From NCBI GenBank assembly GCA_022984795.1, contig JALIHJ010000048.1:144948-208947 (forward strand): 64,000 bases of DNA, written 5' to 3'. The DNA is from Fabrea salina (taxonomy: Eukaryota > Ciliophora > Heterotrichea > Heterotrichida > Fabreidae). Shown here one piece after another: positions 53,494 through 64,000 of this stretch. Both the position numbers and the translations under genes were made by a program. How positions within the stretch are numbered: the first letter of the stretch is position 1; each line of letters begins with the position of its first letter. Under the pieces are notes generated by a model. That model made no database searches and was not told where the DNA came from. It worked only from the letters and a program-made list of their open reading frames with translations.

Positions 53494-53795
53494 AATTTAC
53501 CATTCAATCAGCCATGGATTAGTTACTCACTACCTAAGTTATTTCAAACTCTAAATACTTATTTATTACTTATTCGAAACCTACTGCATAGTCATTACAG
53601 CCCGATCAATTTAGTCAAATCAATTGCAGTCAACTGTTTCTAATACCTTTACTCATACACTATCTAGCCTATAGTGTCTAGTTGCATAGAAGAAGGATTT
53701 TTGGTTTACGTTTAAAGTTCCTGGGAGGTTTTTGATTTGACTATCTATTACTGATGCGTTAATTCCAGTGCAACTGTTTCTAATAAAAAATTTTA
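53494..53795. other. 302-bp divergent intergenic interval
   Basis: AT-rich promoter region between the synthetase and the WD40-channel gene. The 14-mer CAACTGTTTCTAAT occurs twice (near 53630 and 53769), the second just before the channel gene start; it could be a regulatory element. No RNA gene was seen. Confidence 0.5.
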
Positions 53796-56700
53796 ATGGA
53801 TCAGGGTATTCGTGAACCGCTTCTAAATCAAGCCAAAGAGCATATTGTTGACACTCTCAACTCCTTCAACACACTTCAAGTTCAGAATGAAGGCGAAAGA
53901 ACTTGGAAAGAAGGCATCACAGAAGCCATGGCAAAAGTCCTTGAAAACTGTCCGGAAGTAATACCTACCCCCTTTTCAGGTTCTTGCTTCCAAATTACCA
54001 AGGACATGTCCAAGTTCGTCTTGGGTAACTTCGAAGGACGTTTGGCAGTCATGGATATAAAGTCCCGGAAAGTCATTAAGGACCTGTCAGTCACTAGCCA
54101 AATTCTAACCATAGCCCTTTCTGAAGACGACAGGTTTGCCTACCTAGGAGGAGGGGACAACTTAATTAGGTGCTACGACCTAGAGACTTTTGAGTTAGTT
54201 ACAAGTTTAGAAGGCCATGAAAAAGAAGTGAACTGGGTCATTTGCAAAGACCACCTTTTGTACTCAGTTTCAGAAGACGGAACCGCCAGAAAATGGAATC
54301 TCCAGTCCAACGAGTCGAGAATTCTATTGACCCACGAAGATATTATTAAAAACGTTTCTTTGCGTGATGATGGCAAGTATCTAGGGTTTGGGTGCTCAGA
54401 TGGACAAGTGCTTATTTACAACCTCGAATCAGAGGAAGTAGTCAATCTCGAAGAGAACTCAAACAATAAAGCAGTTTGGTGCGTCAAGTTCTCTCCAGAC
54501 AACAAGTACGTAGGTGCATGTGGTTACTCTAGAGAAATCAAGTTGTGGGACTTTGAAACTCTAAGTCTGTGCAAAACTTTTGCTGGGCACGAAGTAGCTG
54601 TTAAGTGGTTTGAGTTCACCAAAGACTGCACCAAACTAGTTTCAGGAGGCAGGGATAATGCTGTGAAGGTGTGGTCTCTCAACAAAGACAGAAAAGAAAA
54701 GACCCTTGAAAAGCACTCTAACTGGGTCCAGCAGATAATATTCAACAAAACACAAACTTACTTCTTCAGTCTAAGTCAGGACAATAGAATCATCAAGTGG
54801 AAAATGCCTGACTTAGAAGATCAAGTTTTGTTGAAGGAGCACACTGACTACATTTATGGAATTCATTATGTGAAATCCAAAAACTTTTTAGTCTCCAACT
54901 CCGATGACGGGAAGGTAATTCTCTGGAACGCACAAACTCTGGATAAAGTAGAAGAACTTGTGCATGACGGAGGAATATACGCCATGGCTGTAACTCCTGA
55001 TGAAAACTACGTGATAACTTGTCCTCAGGCAAACTAGTCAAGTGGAGTCTCAGTTCCTTGAAAAAAGTCCAAGAAAAAGTTTCAGAGGGCGGAATTGTTA
55101 AGTCCATACTCATCAGCAGTACTGGAAAGTACTTCATGACAGGAGATATTGCTTACAGAGTTACTATGTGGGACCTGGAAAGCTTTGAAGTCCTAAAAAT
55201 CTTCAGAGATCACACAGGAACTGTTTGGTCACTAGCAGCCACTTCAGATGAGAAGCTCTTGTTTTCCGGAGGAAACGACAATATCATAAGGGTGTATGAT
55301 ATTCAGCAAGAAAAAAAAGTCGCAGACCTGTATGGCCACCAAAACAGAGTAAGTGTTTTAAAAGTCTCTCCACACAACAACTTACTAATTTCAGGGTCTT
55401 GGGACCGTGAAATAAGGCTTTGGGATATTGGATCTAGTGAATGCATTAAGGTACTCAAGCACCATGCCGGCTCTGTTAATTCGTTTTACTTCACTTTAGA
55501 CCCTTCGCCTTACATGCTTTCAGGTTCAGATGACAACAGCATAACCTTCTGGAACCAAAATGACTTTACTCTTTGCTTCAGCATTCAAATTAAGGATCGT
55601 TGCAAAACTATTTGTTTGTTTGATGACGAAAACTACATCGCAATCAACGACGGTTACGACATACTGGTGCTCAAAAATCCCCTGAAAAACCAAGAATTCG
55701 CAATTTACGGAAACCCAGGAAGCGAACAAGTGTACTTGGACTACCTGAGGTCAGTGATTACACACGAGGAACAAGACCCTGAGCATAACCCAAACTACGA
55801 CAAATGGTTCATAAGTCCTTACCACTTCAATACTGCCCACTTCTTTTCTTACCTCAACAAACAAACACTCATCAAAAAGGCACTTAAAGAAGGGGTTCCA
55901 TTCATCAACTCCCCCACTGGAGTCTCTCCTTTCGTGCTTGCAGAAAAAAGAGGTTTTGACGAAATCATTTATATGCTCATCAAAGAGCTCATTAAGAGAG
56001 GAGCTGATAACTACGCAAGTTTCTACGTCCTAGAAGACATGCTAGCAGACCTCAACTTAAAAGGCTTCAAAGTACTTCCTGATCTTTATGACTCTTTGTT
56101 CATTCATTTCAAGCAAAAAAAGCAGTCCTACTGCTCTTCAGACGCAAATCTACCTCTTTATCGTACTTCAGGCTTCATTAGGCCAGAAAGTAGTGACTTT
56201 TTGAACGCTAACCACCACAAGAATGAGGACAAGCCTGTGGACTACTACGGACTAGGAATTAGACTGGCACTAGAGCCTGGTTCCCAAAGCAGCATTGAGC
56301 TCTTAGAAAGCATCAAGGATTCTCCCAACCCTGAAATCTTTAGGTCTGAGTTCATGAAGTACTTACTTGACTACAAGTGGAACCAAGTGAAGAGTGTCCA
56401 AATCACCCAAGGAGCCTGTTACTGGTTTTACTTGGTACTCCTGTGCTTGTTCGTTGTTTTCGAGAATCAGTACGGCTTTATGCTGATGCTAGCCTTTGTG
56501 GCAAACGTAGCCTTGCTTGTTTACGAGGTTTACCAAATGTTTGTGATGGGAGCTTCCTACTGGACAGACTCTATCAACTACATAGACTTGCTCAGGTCAC
56601 TTTCTTGCTTCTTTTACGTGTTCATGTTTGTGTTTGGAGTGCTTGTAGACTATGAGTACTCTATACTCACTGCACTGATGTTTATTTCGTTTTTGAGGGG

Positions 56701-57286
56701 AATCACTTACTTCAGGCTTTTCGAAAACACTAGGTACATGATCAACTTGTTAGCTGAGGTCATCAAAGACATGCAGTCGTTTTTGATTCTGTTGTTTTAC
56801 TCCACCGTTGCCTTCGGAATGATTTTCAAGACTCTGAACCCGGACACCGACACTTTCGCAACTTTCTTGAGCAAGTCTTACCTTCTAAACTTAGGTGAGT
56901 TTGACACAGACAACCTTTTGACTCTAGATTGGTTGTTCTTTTTCTTAGCTACAGTGATCAACCCCTTGATCATGCTCAACTTGCTCATTTCCATCATGGG
57001 AGACACCTTCGCTAGAGTCCAAGAAGGAATAGAAGTAGCTGACCGAAAGGAACTAACTGAAATGATTCTAGAAGTTGAGTACCTGATGTTTTGGAAAAGA
57101 GACTCCAACAACAAAGAGTACCTTCACCTTTGCGAGGAAGATCTTCGTTTAAACGGAGGCTCAAAGACTCTAGAGTCTAGAATCAAGGAATTGAAGTCCA
57201 GGCTGAGTTCCATAGACTCCTCAATTGAAGAAGTCAAGAAGAAGTCCAACCAAGAAATACTTAGCTTAATCAAAAAAGAGGATTAA
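53796..57286 (+). CDS. WD40-repeat/TRP-like ion channel fusion, with one frame break at about 55017-55037
   Basis: About 1164 residues. Residues ~60-640 are WD40 blades (at least twelve; LVSGGRDNAVKVWSLNKD, LISGSWDREIRLWDI). Ankyrin-like helices follow (~690-770: TALKEGVPF, SPFVLAEKRGFDEIIYMLIKE-type). A six-segment channel domain starts near residue 860: segments from WFYLVLLCLFVVFE to the pore-helix/S6 region FFLATVINPLIMLNLLISIMGDTF, followed by a TRP-like helix and a terminal coiled coil. The reading frame shifts within one blade: ...NYVIT continues as LSSGKLVKWSL in another frame. One missing base would repair it; a 17-nt intron is the alternative. Confidence 0.85.
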
Positions 57287-58250
57287 ATGGAGTCTATAGT
57301 CAGAAAGTAATTCAGCTAGAGGTAATACTCAGTTTATGAAGCTTTCTTTCATAGGAGGTCACACTAATGGTGTTTGGTCAATGCTATTTCTAGTAAACTC
57401 GGAATCTTCAGGAAGTATAAATTTATTTATTCATTTGAGCTAGTTTAAGCTGCCTAGGCCTCTACTAGGTAGGTTTTCTTGTGTTTTTTCATTGGTTTCT
57501 GGTCTTCTGTTCTTTTTCGTGTTTCTTCTTGGTTGAGGGTGTTGTTGTTTCGTTTTTTTGTTCTGTTTCTTGTGGTTTTTCTAGCTGATGAGTTCCAGAG
57601 TTTAAAGAAGAACACTTCTCAAGAAACCATAACTCTCAAGCACTACGGTCGTCCATTCTGCTTAATGATTAATGATTAAAGATGATTAGAGTGTTTTGTC
57701 TGTTTATGTTTTGGAAGTAATGCTTTACTCAACTGACTTGTTTTCTAGTAGAAACTCAGCTAGGTTTGGTGCCTAAATACTTGAGTGTCTAGTGATTGAC
57801 TATTTAAAAGACCTCACTAGGTGTTGTTTCTTTAGTCACTTTTTACAAGCACTGAGTTTCTGTTTGTATAAAGAACTAGTCTTACTCAGCCTAGAATTAA
57901 ATAGACAAGTATTCAGAGTTTGATTGGTCTGTTTGAGTACTTTGCATTCCTTAGTTATAGACACCTGCTAATTCAACACTACTGCTTTAAGACTAGCAAT
58001 GAGTTGTTATTCTGGTGTTTGTTTATGAACTGTCTTTTTGAGTCTTGGTTGTTGTTCTGGCTTTACACTCCATGTCAGTACGCTGCCACTAGGTCTCTAA
58101 CCCCTAGTAAGTTCTTTCAACTAATAAGAACTTTAGAGTTCAGTCTAGGTAGAAATATCCTAAGCAACATTGTTGTTTCCCACTGTTCCAATACTCTAGT
58201 GCTTAGTTGTGTATTATAGTTAGTTTCCTTTACCTGTCCATGCTTTTTGT
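57287..58250. other. Subtelomeric interval without a supported gene
   Basis: AT-rich and lacking the tight gene packing seen to the left. A minus-strand stretch near 57480-57600 encodes a Lys/Glu/Thr-rich string in one frame, with stops on both sides; it may be a relic or chance. Confidence 0.45.
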
Positions 58251-58270
58251 TTGTCTTTTGTTCTTTGTGA

Positions 58271-58589
58271 AGAAGTTCAGTGGTTTTCAAACCTTGTTAC
58301 TTAACTCAATAGCCCTTCACACAAACTAGTCATGACATCAAGTTCCTCTACTAAGTAACTAAGCATACACTCTAGAAAAGGTCTAAGCATTGCAAATTCC
58401 ATCAAAATCATTTCTTATTCCTACTAACACCTTAGGAATAACTACTTTAATGAATTATTTAGCCAATACAGAGAAGTGAACTATTCAGTCTTACTAGATC
58501 TGTTTACTTTTGAGTGTTGTCGCAATGCTAAGTCGTATTGAGATCACTCATTCTTAGAGTTGTCTTCATCTCTTGCTTTGTTTGGACTT
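58271..58589. repeat. Subtelomeric direct repeat, copy 1
   Basis: Diverged match to 59872-60137 in the same orientation. Shared blocks include CATTTCTTATT after CCATCAAA..., ACAGAGAAGT, AGAGTTGTCTTC and TCTTGCTTTGTTTG. Insertions and deletions are common, so the duplication is old. Confidence 0.75.
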
Positions 58590-59119
58590 CTCAAAGCACT
58601 AGGCATCAACAACAATCTTTTCTTTGCATGGCATTGTGATTGTAGTTTCAATATACACTGTTCCTTCGTTGTAAGTAGAGTTTTAGAGTTGGACAGAAGA
58701 ATCCCTTCTTGTAGCTTCTTGTCAATAGTAGGCAAGGCAGCCTCAATGATAAATTTGAGTGTTGATTTAGGGCCTTTGATATCGATGCTAGTGTTTAGGG
58801 TGTTTGCACTACCTTTATTGACTCTACTTTCAAGTCGTCTAGAACCCAGTCCTTTACAATTGCTGTGGTGTTGAACTCTATTGAGTTTTGGAAAACAGCA
58901 CAGTGTTGACTCACTATTCAAGTCAGTAGTTTCTTAATGAGTCCTTTGTCCTACAAAGCACTGGATATTGAGTTAGGTGTCTTTTCCTTACTAACAAACA
59001 TTCCAGTGTGTTTTTTCCCAGGGAGTAGTTTAACTAGAAGGAATCATTTGTTCAGTAATGTTACAGGTGATTATGTCTATTTGTAAGCTCAGTATAACCT
59101 GTGTTCAAGGTATAGCAGT

Positions 59120-59720
59120 AAGTATGATCTGGATTCGTTTCTCTTTACTTTCAAAGTCTGGCAAGGAGGGTTGTAGTCGGGGTCGTTGGTGTCTATGAAT
59201 ATTTTCAGAGCTTAGATTTCAGTGTAGTTGTCATAAGTAAGTGAGTAGTCAATGGGTATTGGGTAGTTGTCGAGATTGAAGACAAAGACTCTGGAGTGAC
59301 CCCTGAATTGACTTGTTTATTTCGTGTTCTATGTCTCCCTTGCTGCTGTGATCTAGTTAGAAATGTCACCTATCCAACTGTGCTCAAACTTAATGTCTTC
59401 AATGGTCACTACTGGTTTTGCGCTCCTTCCAGATATCTCCATTTGTACAGTTAGTTTGTGCAATCCTTCCAAACTCTTCTACTCGGAAGCTGTGTGGTAC
59501 TTGGAGTCAGTTTAGCACACTCCTTCAATTTGAGAATGTACTTGTTAGTGTGCTCAACAAGACGCAGAGTCACTGACACTGAAGTTTATTCGTAAAGCAC
59601 TATGTAGTACACTTTGATTCCGTACCAGTCCTTCCCTATTCCTTTGCTGTTTAAGTACCGGTTCCATTCCTAAGTTTGAGCTCATTGCCTAGATCCACAA
59701 CCAGTTTCATTTCGTTACCA
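59120..59720 (-). pseudogene. Decayed protein-coding sequence
   Basis: Read on the minus strand, stretches of good protein character are broken by stops and frame changes. Bases 59302-59120 give HSRVFVFNLDNYPIPIDYSL..., then a TAA (59212-59214), then ALKIFIDTNDPDYNPP in the same frame. Bases ~59455-59340 give KLTVQMEISGRSAKPVVTIED in another frame. Bases ~59690-59600 give KGIGKDWYGIKVYYIVLYE and NEMKLVVDLGNELKLRN in different frames. The family is not recognised. No start or complete domain remains. Confidence 0.5.
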
Positions 59721-59871
59721 ATTTTCAAGTGCTTGTTATATTGTTTTTCATTCTGTGTTCAGGGTGCTTTTCTTGTCCTTCACTATTTACTTCACTTGAT
59801 ACTCTGGACTCCTTTCTTTCCAGTGTGCATGTTAGTTACTTTCCTCTACTTCTGTTTGACCCAGAAATTAT

Positions 59872-60137
59872 GAAGAAGTTCCCAGTGGTTTCAAACCCTG
59901 CTACTTAATCAGCAACCTATTTACAGAGTGGTGCCTTTCCTCTACTGCACTTTAAAAAGCAAAGTCTAAGTATTGCAAAGTCCATCAAATCATTTCTTAT
60001 TTTGACTACTTTAAGAATTATTCAACCTACACAGAGAAGTAACTATTCGTCTTCTCGGATCAATCTGTTGTCTAAGTTCTAAGTTCTGTTAGGTGAGACT
60101 CAGAGTTGTCTTCGTTGATTTCTTGCTTTGTTTGTAC
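59872..60137. repeat. Subtelomeric direct repeat, copy 2
   Basis: Second copy of the diverged repeat at 58271-58589. It ends about 280 bp before the start of the P-loop ATPase gene. The two copies bracket ~1.3 kb that includes the decayed coding sequence. Confidence 0.75.
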
Positions 60138-60415
60138 TGTGCATGAACATTGTGATGACTACTTAGTATGCAGATGCTCTAATTACTTATTCACAGCTAT
60201 GTTCTCTTCAGACTTCTCTCTGATGGGTGTCCACTCATAACCTTCCAAGTTTACTCACTCCCTCCAGCCTTCTATGTCCTAGACTTTAACTTAGTAAACT
60301 CACATTGATAATTAGAATCCCGCAGACTGTGACTCCAAGATCATCTTTCAGACATCACCCTAACCCATTGATTAATTCAACCAAGTCCTAGTTGCTATAA
60401 CCCAGTCATAATTCA

Positions 60416-61872
60416 ATGGCTAATAAAATGTTCAGTCGAGTCGTCCGCAACTTCCACAAGCTCAGAGTTCCCCAGGGATACTCCGGAGACTTGAGACTTT
60501 ACAAGTTCAGATTCGAAAGGTTCACCCAGGGAGAGAATATCGCTGAAATAGGCGGAAAGTCCTTATTCGCAAATACTGACGGCATTGTGTGGAAAAAGCT
60601 CAAGCAAGACAACCTCACTGTTGAGGAAGGCACAGAAATCTACGAAGTCGTCAACTTCCCTCCTTGGCTAAGAATGATTCCTCCGAATGCACTTATATCC
60701 TTCCTCGCACTCTTTGTGGCCTACCTAGGCTACATGAACCAAAGGAAATTCAACGAAGAACAACTCCAAAACAATAAGATAGAGATCGGGCTTAAAGACC
60801 CCCAATTCAGCGTCCAAAAAATCAAAGAGACCTTGACTCAGCCCAAGCTAGCACCTAGAGTTAAAGGGACTTTGATTGAAAATCCTGAACTCACTCAGGA
60901 ATGGATCAACTACCTTGAAAAGCCCATTGAGAGAGGAGTGGACGTGGTCTACGGACCCAAAGGCATAGGCAAGTCTACCTTTATGCGAAGACTTTGCCAT
61001 GTCATCAGCAACCCTCAAGTGCTCAAGGAGTACTCAGACACTGAGACCCAGTTCGTTTCTGTGTACGTAGACTTGAGAGAAAAAAAGGAGAATCTATGGC
61101 TGAACCTTTACTCAGTTTTGGGAGCCGGGGCTACTCAATAAATAACAAAGTTATCCTCGAAGACTGTCTGAAAGACTTGATTGAGGAAGGAAAAAAGCCA
61201 GTCCTCATTTTTGACAACGTGCAAGACATCCTACAAGGCGACTACAAATCTTCAGAAGGGGCTTCCTTCATCAAAGACCTGATACTCGATTTCGCTGGAG
61301 AAGAGCTAGCCAAAGTGATTCTAGTCAGCAGTGATCAACACCTTCCAGGCCGAATTGGATCGCTCAGCATAATTGATGAAGAATTCGATGTTGATGCTTT
61401 TCAGTTCAGCTACCCAGAAGGAGAAGAAGTCACCAATTGGATGAAGCAAGTAGCAGAAATGGACAGCAGGTCAGTGACAGATGAAGACCTGCAGTTGTAC
61501 CTGAAGTACCATGGCTCACTAAGAGGGTTCAAGAAATTCTGCTCTAAGTACAAAGACATCAGTTTGAAGGAGTACTTAAAAGAAGGCATCAAAAAACGCT
61601 TAAACACACTGAGGACTCAAATTAAGATTTCAAAAACTGACGAAGCTGAACTAAAAGAAGTGCTCAAGCCTCTTTTCCAAGACTCAGTCATGGAATTTCC
61701 TGGTGAAATGGAAGGGTTGTTCTTAAGACTGATTGAGAAGAATTTCATCAGAAGATTCGATGAAGATTACGTCACATTCAACTCAAGAGTCTCTGAATCT
61801 GTTTTGAGAGTTTACTTTGAAGAGCATGGTGACTCGGAGTTCTTAAAAGAATTAATTAACCAACCAAGATAA
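60416..61872 (+). CDS. Membrane-anchored P-loop ATPase, probably mitochondrial, with a frame break
   Basis: About 485 residues in two frames: 60416-61141 and a continuation open across ~61060-61872. The N-terminus is basic (MFSRVVRNFHKLRV). A membrane segment (NALISFLALFVAYLGYM) lies near residue 103. The Walker A motif is VVYGPKGIGKSTFMRRL, Walker B KPVLIFDNVQD, and an arginine-containing sensor-like region follows, then a helical/winged C-terminus. The layout fits STAND/AAA-type ATPases. The frame break lies between an A7 run (61080-61086) and the stop at 61139; a one-base loss, or a 17-nt GTAC...AGAG intron at 61063-61079, would explain it. It is the only clear gene in the terminal 6.7 kb. 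Confidence 0.75.
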
Positions 61873-63619
61873 CTAATCTTATTAATTATCCAATTATTGA
61901 TTAACTTGTTTGGTTGCTGGGTCTTGATGCATAATGATTTAGGGATATTCAGCAACAACTACTTGGGTCAATTTAATTAATACTAAAATAACATTACTAT
62001 AACAAGTGTTTGATTCTGCAGTCTTTAAGTAGCATATAACAACTTGGATTCTTTAAGCTAACCGCTAAGTTGTATTGAGTGTTCTCTTTGAGTTACTTCT
62101 GAGTCCTTCTTTGTTAACCTCAACAACTTCTTTGTCATGCCTTGATTTTGAGTTCTCCTATGGATGCTACACCCAGTTCATCTCTACAGAGTTCAGATTA
62201 TCCAAAACTGAAATTGCATTTAAAGTCTTCATTTACCTACCCTTAATAATACACCAGAAGTCTATGATGGTGTGTTTTGTTCAATACCACTTTCTATCCT
62301 AGCTTCAGAAGTACTTGTTTGGAGCATCTGAAATTAGAAAACCTAGTAAGTACTTATGGAGTCTATTATTGACTGTACCTGGTTCTTGTCTTTTAGAAGA
62401 CTCAGATAATTTTAGGTTGCATTGTTACTTAATACTTCCTTTGAAATTCACTCTAAGATCAAGGACATTTAGATCTACCAAACTTCTCTAAATTGGAATT
62501 CCTTTAGTGTGTGTTCTGTTTCTAGTTACCAATTAGGACATTACACACTATGTAGTTTTTGTTCTTGTCTACCTATAAGTCTAGTAGCAATGCATTCATT
62601 ACACGAACTCAAAGGACAAAATGCAGATAACTAGATGCTTTACTACTTGTTTATGGTAGTTACTTCTTCAGTCTCTTTGATTTTGAGTTCTTCTTCAGGA
62701 TCATGATCTTTGTTGTCAGAGTTTCTGAGCCTAAAAGTACTAAGATCTATAGTGTGCAGAAAATATGTTAGTTTAAAACTTAACTGAATACTTTCATTTT
62801 TGAAGGTGCATAACGTTTAAAGGTACTCACAGTCTTAACTTTTGTTCTCTAGAAAACCCTTGAAGAGTACTAATCAAACAACCCAATGCAGTCTTTTGAA
62901 GTGTTTTGAATACTTTCTTTCAATACTCAGAACAACTGAAGAGACTTTGATTAACTTCATTGAACATTGATGACAACTAAAAGACTTAGACCAAAGAACA
63001 CTAATCCTGGAGAAGTACTTCACTGCTGAGAGAAGTGCATTGTCAAAGCAATCAACCAACAAGACTCTAAAGAACTCTTTGGAGGTATTTAATAGAGTCA
63101 AGTTTGAAGTGAGTGCTTTGAAGTTGTTATTAATTAGTATTGACTAATTGATTCCTTTTTTAGTTTTTAAACTGCCTATATTCATGAGAAGGAACTATGT
63201 TGAGTGACTAAGTATTCAAGGTTGCTAGGGTTTAGACTTGTTGCCACTACTCAATTTAATCCTACTTCAATTAAACACTCAATCATCAATTATTCTTGAT
63301 GACTAGAGTGTCTTCTACTGAGTAACATTCAGAACTCACCATCTAATAGACACTGCCTTAGTTATCTCTTAGTGATCTACTAAGTAACTACTTAACAGCT
63401 CATTACTTAAGACTCCAGTGCTTGCTTAGTTCACAGACATACCAATACTCTTATTTAGTGACCAGGTTATTGTGAGTGATGAACAATCTGTATCTACCTT
63501 TCTGTTACTTGTGCATTCTACTTAGTCTTGTAGACTGTATTCAGACATTCTAGTTTATTCACAAACTATTGAATGCTTTAAGTCATTCATATTCCATGTA
63601 CTTATTCATTGGGTGTTCC
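61873..63619. other. 1.75-kb subtelomeric non-coding region
   Basis: AT-rich, with only short frames lacking domain character. No tRNA or tandem repeat was noticed apart from the telomere-like units that begin near 63623. Confidence 0.55.
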
Positions 63620-63622
63620 AAC

Positions 63623-63682
63623 GGTGTTAGGGTGTTAGGGTAAGTACTAGGGTGAAATTAGGGTCGTTTAGGGTGTTACTGT
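63623..63682 (+). repeat. Degenerate telomere-like junction
   Basis: Scattered copies and part-copies of the telomere unit (GGTGTTAGGGTG, CTAGGGTG, TTAGGGTC, TTTAGGGTG) are mixed with other bases between unique DNA and the perfect array. Confidence 0.85.
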
Positions 63683-64000
63683 TTTAGGGTGTTAGGGTGT
63701 TAGGGTGTTAGGGTGTTAGGGTGTTAGGGTGTTAGGGTGTTAGGGTGTTAGGGTGTTAGGGTGTTAGGGTGTTAGGGTGTTAGGGTGTTAGGGTGTTAGG
63801 GTGTTGGGTGTTAGGGTGTTAGGGTGTTAGGGTGTTAGGGTGTTAGGGTGTTAGGGTGTTAGGGTGTTAGGGTGTTAGGGTGTTAGGGTGTTAGGGTGTT
63901 AGGGTGTTAGGGTGTTAGGGTGTTAGGGTGTTAGGGTGTTAGGGTGTTAGGGTGTTAGGGTGTTAGGGTGTTAGGGTGTTAGGGTGTTAGGGTGTTAGGG
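63683..64000 (+). repeat. Telomere, about 40 units of TTAGGGTG
   Basis: Uniform 8-bp tandem array running to the window end, G-rich strand 5'-3' outward, as expected at a right chromosome end. One unit near 63804 lacks the A (TTGGGTG). The complement is a permutation of CCCTAACA, the heterotrich ciliate repeat. Confidence 0.97.

Noticed and set aside
55011-55028. 18-nt GTGATAACTTGTCCTCAG as the intron that repairs the channel gene
   Set aside because: 18 is a multiple of three and does not correct the frame; only a 17-nt removal or one extra base does.
1-57286. TGA read as tryptophan (Blepharisma-type code)
   Set aside because: All long frames are closed to TGA and use TGG for Trp; TGA appears as a terminal stop in two genes (ends at 22907 and 50229).
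58544-58921. 125-codon minus-strand frame in the subtelomere
   Set aside because: Low-complexity charged composition, no domain pattern, and it partly overlaps the diverged repeat; codon use differs from real genes here.
62960-63070. Kinase-like scrap (KAINQQDSKELFGG) near the telomere
   Set aside because: Only about 18 residues, preceded by a stop, with no glycine loop or catalytic motifs nearby.

Overview
This looks like the right-hand end of a macronuclear chromosome of a heterotrich ciliate, most likely Stentor or a close relative. Three things point there. The last ~320 bases are a tandem array of an 8-base telomere unit (TTAGGGTG, a permutation of the heterotrich CCCTAACA repeat). Many genes are split by 15-nt introns of the form GTA...YAG, which are typical of heterotrichs. 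All long reading frames need TAA, TAG and TGA as stops and use TGG for tryptophan, so the code is standard, as in Stentor and unlike Blepharisma.

Bases 1-57286 are packed with about 50 genes on both strands. Neighbours are often separated by 0-30 nt. Several same-strand genes abut (TAAATG) or overlap, and three convergent pairs overlap at a TTAA or TTAATTAA palindrome. The region runs in order: a tandem pair of Kelch/Cys-rich membrane proteins with a polytopic neighbour (1-6658); signalling and zinc-finger genes, including an F-box/WD40 protein, a CDPK, a WWE protein, a CTD-type phosphatase and a TRIM-like protein (6672-18641); a sulfide:quinone oxidoreductase-like protein, a PLK4-like kinase, V-ATPase subunit G, syntaxin 5 and a ZnT9-like transporter (18647-23986); small, secreted and coiled-coil proteins, a cathepsin B-like protease and TMEM222 (23991-32316); SAM50, a TMEM41-like protein, a large LamG/EGF-like membrane protein and a TBC RabGAP (32332-39123); and housekeeping genes (mitochondrial bL20, Myb, GINS Psf3, an ASCC1/AKAP7-like protein, LSM7, NOA1/YqeH and EngA GTPases, a SNAPc subunit and isoleucyl-tRNA synthetase; 39137-53493). 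A WD40-TRP-type channel fusion (53796-57286) closes the dense part.

From 57287 the character changes to low-density subtelomeric DNA. It holds a decayed pseudogene, a diverged ~0.3 kb direct repeat 1.6 kb apart, one island gene (P-loop ATPase with a membrane anchor, 60416-61872, with a frame break) and 1.7 kb of apparently gene-free DNA before the telomere.

Mitochondrial functions recur (SAM50, bL20m, EngA, NOA1/YqeH and several proteins with MLRR- or MLLRR-type N-termini), but no pathway-level clustering is evident. The features most worth following are the overlapping gene architecture, three frame breaks that would each be repaired by a 17-nt intron, a sharply bounded gene-conversion tract, an F-box inserted inside a WD40 propeller blade, and two enzyme homologues that have lost catalytic residues. 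Functions are assigned from sequence patterns recognised by eye; no searches were run.
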